This document shows positions 4,760-5,075 of a stretch of DNA of 5,075 nt, piece after piece; positions within the stretch are counted from its first letter, which is position 1; each line of letters opens with the position of its first letter. A program made the translations under genes and the position numbers. This DNA comes from Clostridia bacterium (GTDB taxonomy: Bacteria; Bacillota_A; Clostridia; Oscillospirales; CAG-272): assembly GCA_017395725.1 (NCBI GenBank), contig JAFQOB010000162.1:1-5075 (forward strand), read 5' to 3'. A model generated the notes under the pieces. That model did not search any database and was not told where the DNA came from. It was given only the letters and a program-made list of their open reading frames with translations.

Positions 4760-5075
4760 TCAATAGGAGTCATAGAGCCGATACATCCAATAAAACACTC
4801 TAAAACCAAAGTAAAACACTAACACACCGATACACATCCCAGACCCTATTATCGCAATTATATCTTCAATATAATTCCCTAGCACACCAAAGATCATAAC
4901 TGCGACAAAAAAAGCCAATATTAATGAAATTGTATTCAATATGTTTTTCATCTTACTCTTTTTATCGGGATTTGACAAAAAATACATAATAGAATTATAA
5001 ATTCCGGTTTCATAAAGAACTAATGGAATACCTATAATAAGCACAACTATCGTATTGCTTTTTTCGAATAAAAAA
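4760..5075 (-). CDS. C-terminal part of a multi-pass membrane protein of unknown function
   Basis: On the - strand an open frame enters from the right edge and ends at TGA (4762-4760), showing 104 residues. A GTG codon at 5044-5042 could be read as a start, but no ribosome binding site precedes it and the frame stays open beyond it, so the true start is probably outside the window. Three hydrophobic segments are visible: about residues 8-32 (IVVLIIGIPLVLYETGIY), 45-67 (ISLILAFFVAVMIFGVLG) and 70-92 (IIAIIGSGMCIGVLVFYF). A basic loop (NPDKKSKMK, 35-43) between the first two probably faces the cytoplasm, and the aromatic tail ends YWMYRLYDSY. I do not recognise the family. It is convergent to the uronate operon, separated from it by two terminators, and its codons are more AT-rich, so no functional link is implied. 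Confidence 0.65.
   Translation of the reverse strand, partial: FLFEKSNTIVVLIIGIPLVLYETGIYNSIMYFLSNPDKKSKMKNILNTISLILAFFVAVMIFGVLGNYIEDIIAIIGSGMCIGVLVFYFGFRVFYWMYRLYDSY

Overview
The window looks like the 3' end of a sugar-acid catabolic operon from an AT-leaning anaerobic Firmicute. My best guess is an uncultured gut Clostridia member of the Oscillospirales type. This rests on the protein styles (a Firmicutes-type UxaC and a YjmF/UxuB-like SDR), strong AGGAG ribosome binding sites, and small GC-rich palindromic intergenic repeats of a kind I associate with that group. The taxonomy is inference.

Layout. Positions 1-4305 are one co-directional (+) block: the C-terminal tail of a probable Gfo/Idh/MocA oxidoreductase (ends 137), a complete second Gfo/Idh/MocA oxidoreductase (172-1188), uronate isomerase uxaC (1185-2576), an SDR of the D-mannonate oxidoreductase (fructuronate reductase) type (2601-3440), and a xylose-isomerase-like TIM-barrel sugar isomerase/epimerase (3445-4305). 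Gaps are 34, -4, 24 and 4 nt with no internal terminator, so one transcript is likely. It ends at a strong intrinsic terminator (4315-4344).

Positions 4345-4701 carry no gene. They hold a mosaic of repeats: a 52-bp sequence present twice 109 bp apart, a 12-bp perfect palindrome on the first copy, a second foldable GC-rich element between the copies, and a third GC-rich hairpin. A symmetrical terminator (4702-4731) then serves a leftward (-) membrane-protein gene whose 3' end is seen at 4760-5075 and which runs off the right edge.

How the genes work together. UxaC converts D-glucuronate to D-fructuronate (or D-galacturonate to D-tagaturonate), and the SDR would reduce fructuronate to D-mannonate with NADH. 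Mannonate dehydratase (UxuA) is not in the window. The two Gfo/Idh/MocA enzymes and the TIM-barrel protein are not part of the textbook hexuronate route. They probably prepare an unusual uronate or uronide for it, by redox and epimerisation or by 3-keto chemistry, and this is the main open biological question. No dramatic new system is evident. The best leads are this accessory enzyme set, a UxaC active-site motif variant (SDIS where I recall SDHG), and the intergenic repeat mosaic.
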